DNA of 64,000 nucleotides from Dasypus novemcinctus. Its lineage: Eukaryota > Chordata > Mammalia > Cingulata > Dasypodidae. The stretch covers positions 69,517,147 to 69,581,146 of the forward strand of contig NC_080694.1 of NCBI RefSeq assembly GCF_030445035.2. The letters run 5' to 3'. The position numbers and the translations under genes are program-made. The notes beneath the pieces are model-generated. The model did no database searches, was not told the DNA's origin, and saw nothing but the letters and a program-made list of their open reading frames with translations. Positions 25,701 to 37,443 of the stretch are shown here, piece by piece; within the stretch, counting starts at the first letter, position 1; each line of letters begins with the position of its first letter.

Positions 25701-27029
25701 CCAACAAAAACGACCAGACAAGGTCTCAGGCAAAGAATCCTCTTTGCAATTGAATAAACTGCTTAGGAATCTGACCTTCCCCCTTTCCTCCTTTCTCCCT
25801 TCCTCTCTTCCCTCTCTCCCAGGAAGGCTGTGTGAGGGCTCCTGTATGAAATTCAAATGGATTCCTGGTGAACCAACTCACCTGAGAAAATAATGACTCT
25901 TAATTTCTTGAGAGGGCACCCACCTCTTGCCAGGAACCCTAAATATGCTATTGGAAGCCCATAAAGCACGTCCTACTGTCCCTCTCCCTTAGGTGTGCTC
26001 CAAGGGGGCTAGTTAATTTTCTGACTTCACCTTCTCCCAGACCAAGTTTCCTATCCCAGGGCACTTAGGTAAATTGGGCTCTTTCACCAGATTCACCTCT
26101 CCTCTCTTCCTAGGCCAAGTCAGTTGATATGCTCCTCCAAACTCAATAAAAGGGGGGGACCAAAAAATTGAATCTGCACTCCTTTGCCCCTCTGCACCTC
26201 CCACCTAAACTCACCCACTCCCGCAGTTATTCCATGACCAGAGGGGTAGGGCAATTCTGGATTTCCATGAGAGCTGGGATCAGGAAACAGATGCCCAGGA
26301 GAAGGTGGACTTGGGGTGTGTAGGTCTGTGAAACGTGGGCTGTGGGGGCTCAGGAGACACAGGCTTGGGGTTCACACATTTGGAGAACACGGGATTTGGA
26401 AACTTGACCCCATAACTGGCAGTTCTCAGTGAATGCCATGGCTTTTAGCCCTAGGGGGAAGAGATTTACCTTCCCATGACTTACAAGTTCAGTGTTAGAA
26501 ACACGCAGTTCTACCTTGAGCAAACACCAATTCTGCTGCAGTCTTGCCAGATTGATGTCCAGATACCTTCCTCCTTGCAGGTTCCCGAAACAGCGTGTTC
26601 TGGCAGGACTCCATCATCACGCAGCCGGTCTTTTGTACTGTTGCCAGTCTCCTTTTTCCAAGAGCAGTCTTGTACTTTTCCACTCATTTGTGCTTTACCA
26701 TGAAAATGTTTGGGACATGCTCTCTGTTTTCCCAAATCACGCCTTCGCTCACTCTCTCCTCTGGTTGCTAGGTTTTGGTTGAAGTTCCAAGCAGACTGCT
26801 CACTAGTTTCTTGTGGGATAGTAGGGTCCTGGCAACCTGAGGAAATTTGGTACCATGGAGGACTCATGCTAGGATGTTCTGCTTCATATACATCCTGGTG
26901 AAGCTGAGTGAGGCCATGTCAGTGTTGCAAGGAGTCACAGAACTTAGTCCAGAGCTCTATGGTTTAATGTGGGAGTTGGTGCTAAGTGCAGCTGTATTTG
27001 TGCTTTCAATAGTTAAAAATAGTTTTTTT

Positions 27030-28135
27030 TTTAATATAGGGAAAATCAATTAATGACAAGTGTTTCTGCTCTACTGAAGAAAAATGTCATTTGTGATAAA
27101 GTTATTCTGCTTAAAAAAGAAAATGAAGACATAGAGTCAATTTTAGTGAACCCCAGCCTTGAGAACAAGGCATGAGGAGCTCTAAATCTTATGGCAAACT
27201 GAGTTTAAGTACACTTTAGTGAAAGGATAGAAAGGAAGAAAATCTCAATGTTTGCAATGACTTAGACTGATACCTTTAGAATAAGAATTCTGTCACCGAA
27301 GATATGTTCAAGTCCTTCTAGTCAGTCACATCGCTGATGTCAAGGCAACCTCTAGAAATATGTTGAAAAATAGAAAACAATTTACAATGGCAATAAAATA
27401 GGGTTAGGATGAAAATTTTAATCTTCAGGAAAAATTAAAAGAAGTTCAAAGAAGGGATGACAACTTGTGCAAACAGTTTACAGAACAGATATTTGAATTT
27501 CTGGAATAAGCGTTAAATGATAAGAAAAGTTAGAAAAAACTCTGAGAGAAAATTGATGGATTTTCGTGCTACACTTGGAAAAGATGAGCTGAATGACATC
27601 GACATTGAATTGCATACAATGAAGAAATTAGAAGGTGGGAAACACTCAATATTATCAGTCAAAAGAGGCTTTAAGGAAATAGATTTATGTTTTTTAAAAA
27701 CTCTATGGGGAAGGAAACAAAATATAAATTAAATTATATGAAGAACTCCAAATCCCTGAAGCAATTAAAATCATATTAAAATTACTCAGAATGAATCAAG
27801 AATCTTACAGGTAGAAAATGCAATGAGGTTTCAAAATCTTCACCAGAAAATTAGTTTCTAATCTGTATTGAGAAAATTCTGTAAAACTTCACAGATTACT
27901 TATATCACAAGAAATTAATTACTTAAATATACAACATTTCCAAAGCAGATGAGAAGATCAGCCACGCACATGGAGTGATGCTTGCAGAAATAAGCCAAAA
28001 TTCTTAGCGAAAAATTGGGAAGAATCACTTGTCCCTATCAATTTCCCACGAGAAAGTAGTTCATAATAATTGATTTAATTTCAGTCTGCTGAAAGACATG
28101 TCAAAGACTTAAGAAAATTCATTAAGACCAGAGAT
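27030..28135 (+). pseudogene. Possible retropseudogene of a coiled-coil protein, unidentified
   Basis: An intron-free stretch in which short plus-strand frames spell highly charged, helix-like protein: VSALLKKNVICDKVILLKKE near 27060, then, after frame changes, EKLEKTLRENLMDF and GKDELNDIDIELHTMKKLE (27517-27700) and EELQIPEAIKIILKLL (from about 27740). The composition differs from neighbouring AT-rich filler and is not L1 ORF1 as far as I can tell. I do not recognise the parent gene. It could also be an unfamiliar repeat. There is no clear A tail; a DNA-transposon fragment follows at 28137. Confidence 0.3.
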
Positions 28136-28136
28136 T

Positions 28137-28195
28137 AGAAAACTTTTTTTATAAAGGGCCAGATAATAAATATTTTAGGATTTGTTGACCAAGAA
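28137..28195 (+). mobile_element. hAT-type DNA transposon fragment (MER1/Charlie group)
   Basis: The string aaagggccagataataaata, continuing ttttaggatttgt, is the well-known conserved piece of a MER1/Charlie-group element. Only about 60 bases remain. The exact family is from memory. Confidence 0.55.
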
Positions 28196-28222
28196 GAAAA
28201 AATGATATCAGTATGACCTCAT

Positions 28223-28244
28223 TTGTGTGTGTGTGTGTGTGTGT
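28223..28244. repeat. (TG)n microsatellite
   Basis: About eleven TG units followed by a short G run. Confidence 0.85.
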
Positions 28245-30766
28245 GGGGGGTATACACAGAGATGGAGAGATGCAGATACACTTACAGGTATGTGTGTATA
28301 TGTGAGTTAGTATACATACATATATTACCTAGCTCTGTCAATGACACTCCAACAGTGACAAGCACGTGCATCATTCAGATCTTGGTTTCTAATATCATTC
28401 TCTAATGAAAAGAATCAAGGATCCCTGGAGAAATGTTTGATTCTAGGGCTGGTGAAGGGAATATACAAGATAAACCTGGAGCATCTAGTACTACCAGAAT
28501 GCAAAGAGGTGCTTGAAGAACAAAAGAATGGGGACATGTTGAAAGGACACAGGAACCCCCCTGAAAGAGCTCCCAATGGCCAAAGCTGGAACAATATAAG
28601 CAACAAAATAGCATAGCGCTTACTTGTTAGATCAACCAGTGCAATGAGTAGACTGAACTTTTGTTCATGATTCTTAATTATACTAAAAAAGATCAATTCT
28701 CTATCCAACCAAATGGATAATAACACTAAAAGAGACGTAGAGTGTGAATTCATAGTTAATGCAAAACCAAAGGGATAGGATGAAAAACATGCCTTTTATA
28801 ACAATATGGCCCTTTTGGGGTAGAATCATTTAAAAAAATTACTATCTATAGTGACTCAGCTAAGTCACTGGAATCCAAATATTTTTTAGGAAAAGAATTT
28901 GCCAAAAAGCTTCATTAGCATGTTCTGTTTTTGGATCTCCTTACCAGATATTACATTAAAACAAGGAATAATTCAATAACAACCACATGTTAAATGCTTG
29001 GTCATATGTATAGAAATATCTAATTTATTCCAAGAAGTTTCTTAAACAATACTTAGTCAACTCTTTATCATAAATATTTTTAATTTTTTCTCCTACAATT
29101 GTAAAATCTGTTTTGAATGAGATATTTGTGAAAATACTTTGTAAACTGTTAATTATTTTAATAATTAATAACCTTTTTATGATACTTCTCTCAAACAGAT
29201 AAGGACAGTACCTGGACACCTCATGCCAATGACTAATTTTTAAATGTAATCCTTATTACAATATTATACAATAGTAACACCAAGAATTATTCTAGTGCAA
29301 ATGGAATATATTAAATAGGAAAATATTAAGAGAATTAACATGTTTTTTAAATTTATAAATCAATGTACACACAATAACTATATGGCAACAGTTATAGATA
29401 TGCATAGATGAGCAATCAAAATTAATTATTAATAACCATTTTAATGCATCTTTTTCGGTGTGTTCTTTCTTTTGAATTGCCTAGTAAACTCATACTCAGT
29501 CATTACTTTGTGCTACTATCTATCTCCAGAATAGTTTCTTATGAAATCTAAAGAGACATAATGAAGGATTTGCTGTGGCTAATAATTTTCAACTTAAAAT
29601 AATGAGTCTCCTGAGGATAGAAGGAGCTGAGGGCCCAATGGTGCAGTTAATTCTACTGTTTGTACAATGGAGATAGATATCAGGATAAGAAGAAGAAAAT
29701 AAATTTCAGAAGCAAATTTTCAAGTTGTTTCCCTGTCAAGTAATTTCAAACACATCTTTTGCCCACTTGGCCCTTCATTCCATCTCACTACCCCATTCAA
29801 ACAATGTATTACATGTACATAGAAAACCTCAAGGCTGATTTACATGTGTTTTTGACACTCATTTCAGTGTGGAGAGCTCTTGTGGGGGAAGAGAATTACA
29901 AAATCTAAGAGAATTACCTGTACAAGCTACTGTTATCCAACTTCCAGAATTAGTGTTAAAATAAAATATGCATCATAGAACATACTGATATATTATCTGT
30001 GTGAAACTTTAATCCTAAAATATTGTAATATGGATTATATGGTATGTAATTGGATTTGTTTACTGTTTCCAAAAAATGAGATTTTACAAATTCATTTTCA
30101 TTCATACTTTTAGTCAAGTCCTCTTGATCAAGTTTATCCTCTCTTATTACAATTGAAGCACAATTCTTCTTACAGGCAATTATTAAGACCTTTTATTACA
30201 TTTGGAACTCGACTCCAGGTTTCCTAAAGTTTTTTTAAAAATTTAGGATCCAAAGTCTACTTTTCTGGATACTAATCTCCTTGATAAAATCAACACCTCT
30301 TTCCCCGTTATAGATTTAAAGTTTTGTCTTTCAATTCTCTCTGGTTCATCTCTTTACCAGAGGATTCACATTCAATAAATTTCCAAGTCAACCTCCTCCA
30401 TCAATGCCACTCTTTTCCTAGTCTAGGACCTCATTTCCTGTTGCACTGATTGTTGCAATGGCCTTAAATAGACAATTCCCAGGATTTTCCTTCTCTAAAC
30501 CATTTCATTTTGCCAGATGTAGTCTTCTTAAAGCCAAGGCCTTGCACACTTTCAGTCCTGAAACTTCTATGCCTCACCATGTATAGAAATACACATTTTA
30601 AGATATCCTAGGTCTGGTCCCTTGGATATTTCAACACACACCTCCTTTTCAATCTTAGCTACTGTACCCACGTAGTAGTCAGCTTGGACATACTGAATTA
30701 TGCCTTCATTTTGGATGCATCATCTTAAATTTGCATCATCTTTGCAAATAGCTTGTTATTAAGGAA
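28245..30766. other. Intergenic, nothing recognised
   Basis: AT-rich sequence without a recognisable gene. Short frames are chance ORFs. Confidence 0.5.
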
Positions 30767-31235
30767 TGCTTTAGTTTCCCAGCTGCTCACCCTAATTCTA
30801 TGCAAAGCAATGGCTTCTACAATGGGAATTTAATGCCTTGGGATTTTGAGGTTAGGGAAAAAGTCCAAATCAAGGCATTATCAAGGCAAGGCTTTCACCT
30901 CAAAGACTGTGGCATCCTGGGACTGGCTGTTGACTCTCTTTAGTTCTCAGTTTATCACATGGTCTGGCCCATGGTGGCATCTCCTGGCCTCTCCCTTCTC
31001 TTCTGGGTTCCACCCATGTCCAGCCTCTGCTGCTACCTCTAGCTTTCTCTGTCGGATATCATTCTCTTATGAAGGACTCCAGTAATAGGATTAAGAGCAT
31101 CCTGACTGAGGTGGACCACACCTAAACTGAAGCAACCTCATCAAAAGGTCCTGCTGACAATGGGTTCACGCCCGCAGGAATGCATGAAGTTTAAGAAACT
31201 ATGTTTTGGGGGTATATACAACACCAACCACCACA
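30767..31235 (-). mobile_element. LTR-like repeat, copy 3, minus strand (solo LTR, MaLR/ERVL-like)
   Basis: The reverse complement begins tgtggtggttggtg and ends gaaactaaagca, with ccttttgatgaggttgc and gatgccttgatttgg equivalents as in copy 2. Flanks aggaa and gggaa agree at four of five bases. It is a solo fossil. Confidence 0.6.
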
Positions 31236-32171
31236 GGGAAACAAAAACAGCATGGATTTTTGGTCATTGAAAGAATTTCAAATTCCAGTTCTGACATAAG
31301 TTAATGCAAGCTTAAGAATCATGAGCCACAGTTTTATATCTATCAATTAGTTAATACCTAAGTTGACGGATTTTTGAATCATTAAATAAGAGCCCACATT
31401 CTAAATGTCTAATACTTTCACTATCTCATGACAGCTTTCCAAGATCTCGAGTCATCCTGCTCACACCTCCTTTGCATGTGGTGGTCTTTATGCCAATGAT
31501 ATACTTTACTTAAATATTCAAGTATGATTTTTATAATGTCTTCTGGAAAAATATTCTTAATTCCTTCTATTTTGGATTTCTTTAGTCATACTCCTCTCTT
31601 CCAGAAGCATATTGTCAAAGTACCATTTTAGCTCTTGTTGCCTTCTACATTAGATTATAATTTCCCAGGAGAGAAAGAAAGGTAGAAATTAGAGGAGGCC
31701 CTCCTGAAACCAAAAACAGAATAAATACACAGGAGAAGAATGCAGAAGAGTTCAGAAAGTGGAATGTATTATAGTGTGTGCGGTAGCTGTCATTGATGGA
31801 AACTGATGGAGACTGTAGGGGGTATGTACAATGGAATGGGTGAAGATGAAAACAGATTAATGGCAAGCAGATTTAGAGACCCCTTAAATGCAATGGACTT
31901 TTTACTTCTTTCTGTGTGAAATTAAATGAAACTTCAGTGGTTATTTAGAATGTTTCTAGGCTCTCTAAGCAAACTAGTTAAAACTCAACATAACAAGAGA
32001 CATCAAGGTCTACAGTTAAATGGACACATCAAGAAAGGGTTAAATTTTTGTGTGTTTGGTACCAATCTTTTTGAAAAAGGGGTTTTCAGACCCTTATATG
32101 AAATAAATTCTAACATGATTAACTAAAATTCTCTTTATATTTAAGTTTCATTTTTGCCGAGGTATATTATT

Positions 32172-32583
32172 TTTTAAGGATTTAAAAAAAATTTTCTCCT
32201 TCCCTCCCTCCCCTGTTTTCTGCTCTCTGTGTCCATTTGCTGTGTGTTCTTCTGTGTTTGTTTATATTCTTGTCAGTGGCACTGGAAATCTGTGTCTCTT
32301 TTTGTTGCATCATCTTGCTGTGTCAGCTTTCTATGTGTGCGATGCCACTCCTGGGCAGGCTGCACTTTTTTTGCACGGGTTGGCTCTTCTTACGGGGTGC
32401 ACTCCTTGCATATGGGGCTCCCCTACCTGTGGGACACCCCTGTGTGGCACGGCCCTCCTTGCGTGCATCAGCACAGCGCATGGACCAGTTCACCACACAG
32501 GTCAAGAGGCCCTGGGTTTAAACCCTGGACCTCCCACGTGATAGGTGGATGCTCATCAGTTGAGCCACATCCACTTCCTGCTT
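32172..32583 (-). mobile_element. DAS-SINE, minus strand, with target-site duplication
   Basis: A full-length type copy: A tail as a T-rich end at 32172-32195, body with the reverse complement of the gcagcctgcccag and cacacgtag regions, and a tRNA-like head at 32510-32580 (aaaccctggacctcccacg on this strand). Perfect 12-base duplications aggtatattatt lie at 32160-32171 and 32584-32595. Confidence 0.9.
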
Positions 32584-32595
32584 AGGTATATTATT

Positions 32596-32990
32596 GATAT
32601 GTGCATCTCTTTGTGAATAACCTGGGCGGTGTATGTCAAACAATAAAAAGCTACAGCCCTGCCTTTTGTAACCATGCCAACCACTCCAGTCCTGAAAAGC
32701 CAATTAAGAAATATAGGCTCTATAGACTTTGAATGTTCAGAAAAGATACAAACTAAATATGTTGATTCAAGCCTACCTGGAATGTAAGAAATATGTGTTA
32801 ACTCAAGCTTATCTAGCACTCAAACAAAGCACCACATAACTCTTCACTCCTACATCCTCTGTATAAAAGAAATCTGAAAATCTTATTTGGGCCTGGGTTT
32901 TTGAACTGAAAAGATACCCAAGCCCAGCCAGTTGTAAATAAACTTTTTCCTTCCCAAAATTTTTATTGAGTCCTTGCCTTCCATGTATAC
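32596..32990 (+). mobile_element. ERV solo LTR, plus strand (partner of 33030-33550)
   Basis: Noncoding LTR-like sequence with TATA-like ctgtataaaag near 32860, polyadenylation signal aataaa near 32938, and a ttccttccca region. It is homologous in reverse orientation to 33030-33550. Its 5' part may lie before the SINE at 32172. The family is not identified; it is an old fossil. Confidence 0.6.
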
Positions 32991-33029
32991 GCTGTTGTAT
33001 AAGTCAAGAGAGGTTCAATTATTTGCATA

Positions 33030-33550
33030 TAGAAAGGCTAGGACTCAGTAATATTTTTGGGAAGGAAAAAGAATTTATTCACAACCAGCCAGGCTCAGAG
33101 CTTCTCATACAAAATCTGAGCCCTGAACAAGCTTTTTGAGTTCTTTTTATACAGAGGAAGGGCCAAATGAGTCTTTGTTTCAGTGCTCAATAAGCTTGAA
33201 TTAACGTATATCTTCCATATCCTAGGTAAGCTTTTAGCATGGACTTCATACAGTCTAGATAAGCTTTTAGCACATTTGGTTTGCATTTTCCCTGAATATT
33301 TAAAATTTATAGAGTTTGCATTGCTAAACTGTTCTTCCAGGATTGGAGTTGTTGCCATGGTCACCAAGGGCAGGGCTACAGTTCTCACTGTCCACACACA
33401 CATCTTAGGACACACGCAGCTCAGGTTTTCTACAAAGAGATGAACAGCCTCCCCACCTATAGCCCATATCAACATGATTATTGAATCTCTCTGCTTCCAC
33501 AATATTATAGGCACACATTTACCCAGGTGAAAATCTGAGCTCACTTATAA
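33030..33550 (-). mobile_element. ERV solo LTR, minus strand (partner of 32596-32990)
   Basis: The reverse complement contains ctctgtataaaaagaac, ggttgtgaataaa and tttttccttccca in the same order as the plus-strand LTR, and the matching upstream part catctctttgtagaaaac. The two LTRs meet tail to tail with about 40-60 bases between. No internal retroviral genes lie between them. Confidence 0.6.
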
Positions 33551-35921
33551 CAATGTGAGAACAAAGTAAGGTATCTAATGTCATAAATAGACATGGGCAG
33601 TAGTTATCCTTATTACTTTCTAATACCCTTCCTTAAAACAAAATCTGACGTGGATTTCCCCACCACACTGCATGTAACTCTTCTCCACCCGTCCTCACTG
33701 CCCTTTTGACCTCTAGGACTCCTCCGAGGCCCTGGAATTCTGAGAGTCACAGTTTTAAAGGACATTGGATTTATGTCACAAAGCATCCTCAGAATCAGAA
33801 TCCTGGATTTCACTTATTTTAATGATCATCTCCATTACCGCAGTGTTCACCTCTTAGCCTGCAGTTATTATGCTTTGTGTATCTGAGAATGTGTCTAATG
33901 TGGAGAAAATCATTGTTAAACCATCTTTATTTCTACCTTAAGTCTTTCCCAAAAGCATGTGCATGTTTTTTTAGCATCTTTACAACTAAGGACTAAACAG
34001 CCTTGTCTTCCATCTGTTCTTCAACAAAAGCCCATTGTTTGGAAAACACGAAATGTTTTTGATCAATAGTCTTTAAAAGGCAATGCAGAATGGCTTATAA
34101 TTTACATCAAGTGTGGAGCATACTTTCACCTTCAAGTATAAGATCTGATTTTATTTCATCAAGCTTCCCAAATGTTAATCAAATGTATCCTTCATACTGG
34201 AGTATTGAAATAGCCAAAAATTGTGTAAACAAAGTCTGAAATCATGCAGTAGAAGTAAAATATTTCTATGAGTTTCCTTCATGAATACTCTGTTTCTTTA
34301 TCTAGAGAATTTTCGATCCTTCCTTTAGAAAGTCCTGATTTTTCAGAGTTGGAATGGCACTAACTCCTGAAATGATGAATCTTCACAGTCTGTAGCAGTC
34401 ATATTAATTTAGCTCAGGAAACAAGGATATATTAGGACAGCAACCAGAACATGCTTATCAGTATTTACAGATAAGCATTTGACACAAATATTGCCACATT
34501 CACCACCTAAAATAAAAAATTTCTGTGTTCTTTTGAATGGAAGAATATCTTAGAAAAATGACATAAGTAATAATAAAGGCACATGGCAAATTTAAAAGAT
34601 TCATTATTGTCCTTGTCCTTCGAGTTAAAAATATTAAGTTGTATTTCTCTAAACCCCAGAGATCTGAAAATATAGGGAATTTTTTTCTAGATGGTATTTT
34701 ACAACTTTCTTAGTGTACTAAAACTACTGAATTATACACTTTGTTATGACATGTGAATGTTATCTTAGAAAAACTGTAGTTAAAGAATACGCACAAAAAT
34801 TCAAATTATATTCACTGAAAATAGCAGATAAATCAATGGAAACTCTGTCAAGATTTGTCACGGTAACTACAATTTATTGAATGCTAATTTACACATGATA
34901 CTGCTAGCCATCACAGAGGTCTCTGAGGGCAATATTCTCATTTCCATTTTATACATGAGGGTCTCTTCCAAAGAAGATCAAAAATAATAAAATTGATCAA
35001 TATATTATTTAACATCATGGGATTTTAATTTTCATGGCTTTGTGCATAAAATTTCAAAACATTTTTAGGAAATCAGTCAATTTTGAGAGCTACTTAGAAT
35101 TCTTTCCAAACAAAATATACCAAAGTCTCTAAGAACTGGATCATACCAGGTGATCTGTCATTTTTCAAAATGGATCTAGGTTGCAGCTGGTTTTTGTTGA
35201 GGTAATATGAACTTTTTCTTCAGATAATTTGTTTAGAACTTCGTCATGCCAAACAACATGCTGAAAAATCAAATGACATTATTTTTTCTTACAAGTCTTC
35301 ATTTCTTCTGGACATAATGTGAGGTTGAATTCTCAGCATATTAATTCAACACCAGCTACTTTAAATCCATTAAATGGTCCTCATAAATTTTAAGTAACTT
35401 ATGGCAAGAGTTTGAGTTTTGAATGTGACCCCTAGAACCAAGTCTTAGGACTTTCGCCACTTGATATGGAGGTTGAACACTATTTGCATCTAAACTTTAC
35501 ATCAATAAAAATGTTTTCACACTGTCAAAGTAAATCCTGTTGCTTTCCATGCCAGAAATACATATAAATTCTTTGTCATGCTTATTCTTCCACAGGTTCA
35601 AAGAAAATCTTGGCTCCTTCATACTATGTACAGATATATTTCTTGGTTGTAGTTCATTACTAATATCTCTCATGGATTCAGGAGAGAGAAGATTAAAATA
35701 TTAAAAGGAATAGTAAGGAATTTTTCTGTACATTTTCTCTTTTTTCTCTGCCTTTTACTATTCACTATTTAATTCTTTGATTAAAAATACAAAAGCACTG
35801 CACATTTCTCAAACATAAATTGCAATGCATTTTCAGGATTGATACAGTTATGTAAATTAAGAAAGATAAACTTAAAAGATTCATGGAAAGAGTCTCCTAA
35901 AGGACAGAATTTTTCATAAGG
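33551..35921. other. Intergenic, only a MIR fragment recognised
   Basis: No coding signal seen. The MIR piece at 34868-34972 is listed separately. Confidence 0.5.
34868..34972 (-). mobile_element. MIR fragment
   Basis: On the plus strand it is antisense MIR: tttattgaatgctaattta, then ctcatttccattttatac and atgaggg. Confidence 0.5.
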
Positions 35922-35931
35922 AATGTGCATT

Positions 35932-36067
35932 TTAGGAGAGCAGATGTAGCTCAAGTGTTTGAGCACCTGCTTCCCATGTATGCGAAGCAGACATAGCTCA
36001 GTGGTTGAGTGTCTCCTTGCCATGTCATGAGCTCAATCCCTGGAAACTCATAAAGAGAGAAAGAAAA
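35932..36067 (+). mobile_element. Dimeric tRNA-derived SINE
   Basis: Two tRNA-like heads in direct tandem: gcagatgtagctcaagtg with the following cacctgcttccc, then gcagacatagctcagtgg with tgtctccttgcc and gagctcaatccc. An A-rich end follows. Ten-base duplications aatgtgcatt flank it at 35922-35931 and 36068-36077. The usual DAS-SINE body is missing. Confidence 0.75.
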
Positions 36068-36501
36068 AATGTGCATTGTACATACTACTGATACATATAT
36101 ATATATCGGCTGAAGTAACAGAGAGTAATGGAGTGCTTCTCAGGTGACACCGTGAAAGAAGCCAATAAATGAAAGGGTGTCATGTTATTTATGATGATTA
36201 GCTTGAACAATGAATTTATATTAAAAATTTTACTTTTTAACGGTTTCTATTTTGCTATAAGGCATGCAGCAGAGAAATATTTTAATATATTTTCACAAAC
36301 ACAGTATCCACACTGGTGTACACTAGTCTAATATAAACCTTGCCTAAAATAATTATTAAGAGTAACAGAAATGTAACATGGTTTGGAATGGGAATATTGA
36401 CCCTGAGATCTGGGAAATTAGTAAACAAGAATGAGTTATTAAAGAGACCATGGTATATACCTAGTCTACTGTTAAATGATTTCCTTTGATGTCTACAGCT
36501 G

Positions 36502-37443
36502 TCACTTGGAGCTGAAAATCCTCCTCACCAGATTGCCCATCGCCCCCTTCATATCCTTATTCCTGAGTGTGTAGATGAAGGGGTTGAGTGTAGGAGTCAC
36601 CACTCCATAGAAGAGAGCCATGAACTTGGGCTGGTCCTTTGAGATGGATGAAGGGGGTTGAAGGTACATACTGATGCCTGGGCCATAAAACAAGAAAACA
36701 ACAATAAGATGGGAGGAGCAAGTCCCAAAGGCCTTTTTCCTTCCCTCAGAAGATTTCATCTTAAATACAGCATGTCCAATACAAGCATAGGAAGTGAGAA
36801 TTAAGCACAGAGGAACAGCTAACATAAAAATGCAAACCACTGAGAGTGTGAGCTCATTAGCACTCTTTTCACCACAGGCAGTCTTTATGAGAACAGGAAT
36901 CTCACATACCAAGTGATCCAGCTTGTTGAAACCACAGAGTGGCAACTGTAATGTGGTAGAAGCTTCAGGGATGGCGTAGCTCAATCCCCCCACCCAGGCA
37001 ATGGATGCTAACAGGATGCAAAAACATTGATTCATGATGAGGGTGTAATGAAGAGGCCGGCAGATGGCCACATAGCGATCCAAGGACATAATAGCCAAGA
37101 GGAGACACTCCGTTCCCCCCATCATGTGGAAGAAATAGAGCTGAACTGCACACCCCAGATAGCTGATGGTCTTCCTAGAGCTGCCCAGGTTATAAAGCAT
37201 CTGGGGGACAATGCTTGTGGTGTAGCACATGTCCAAAAAGGAGAGGTTGGTGAGGAAGAAGTACATGGGGCTGTGCAGACGGGGCTCTAACCTAGACACC
37301 AGGATGATGGAGATGTTTCCAGTCATGGCCATAGGGTATGTTATGAGAAGAAGAATGAACAGAGGAAGCTCCAGCCAAGGGCGGTCAGCGAAGCCTAGTA
37401 GAATAAACTCTTGGGGGTGGCTCTCGTTAATTAGTCCCATCAT
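36502..37443 (-). CDS. Olfactory receptor, family 2, intact
   Basis: A complete 313-residue odorant receptor (seven-transmembrane GPCR of olfactory neurons). It has N6-E-S near the N-terminus, GN in TM1, LHSPMYFFLTNLSFLDMC in TM2, a normal MSLDRYVAIC at the end of TM3, ECL2 cysteines around LCGFNKLDHLVCEIPVL, an SYACIGHAV stretch in TM5, KAFGTCSSHL in TM6 and PTLNPFIYTLRN in TM7. It belongs to family 2 and resembles both OR2B and OR2J. Its position between OR2J- and OR2B3-like genes would suit OR2N, a pseudogene in human, but I cannot confirm that, so no symbol is given. The start has two consecutive ATGs; the first is used here. A short out-of-frame upstream ORF overlaps the start. A CTTAG acceptor-like site lies about 37 bases upstream. 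No frame damage is seen. Confidence 0.92.
   Translation of the reverse strand: MMGLINESHPQEFILLGFADRPWLELPLFILLLITYPMAMTGNISIILVSRLEPRLHSPMYFFLTNLSFLDMCYTTSIVPQMLYNLGSSRKTISYLGCAVQLYFFHMMGGTECLLLAIMSLDRYVAICRPLHYTLIMNQCFCILLASIAWVGGLSYAIPEASTTLQLPLCGFNKLDHLVCEIPVLIKTACGEKSANELTLSVVCIFMLAVPLCLILTSYACIGHAVFKMKSSEGRKKAFGTCSSHLIVVFLFYGPGISMYLQPPSSISKDQPKFMALFYGVVTPTLNPFIYTLRNKDMKGAMGNLVRRIFSSK

Larger units (their letters stand above)
17385..26880 (-). mobile_element. Nearly full-length L1 on the minus strand, about 9.5 kb, degraded frames
   Basis: Read on the minus strand: a 5' UTR of about 1.9 kb (roughly 26880-24950) with a purine/pyrimidine-biased stretch; ORF1 (about 24920-24200) with a glutamine/lysine-rich coiled-coil part and the RHILVKLSNAQEKEKMLKAAREK motif; ORF2 (about 24000-20190) with endonuclease pieces ([18 protein letters not shown]), reverse transcriptase pieces ([26 protein letters not shown] in place of FADD) and the C-terminal LLGIYP/PSTDEWINKMWYIHTMEC region; a 3' UTR (20190-19040); then a further 1.65 kb tail ending in a T run (A tail) near 17385-17412. 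Several stops and frameshifts make it inactive. Both ends are estimates and I found no convincing target-site duplication. It is clearly longer than a typical 6-7 kb mammalian L1. Confidence 0.85.

Noticed and set aside
25377-25856. 159-codon minus-strand ORF rich in F, S and L
   Set aside because: Translation of the low-complexity tract in the L1 5' UTR; no domain.
27021-27045. T-run plus ATAG that looks like a splice acceptor before the charged frames
   Set aside because: No donor or further exon could be matched, and broken frames follow.
35932-36067. Possible functional tRNA genes
   Set aside because: The heads are only tRNA-like, are followed by an A-rich end and carry target duplications, so they are SINE heads.
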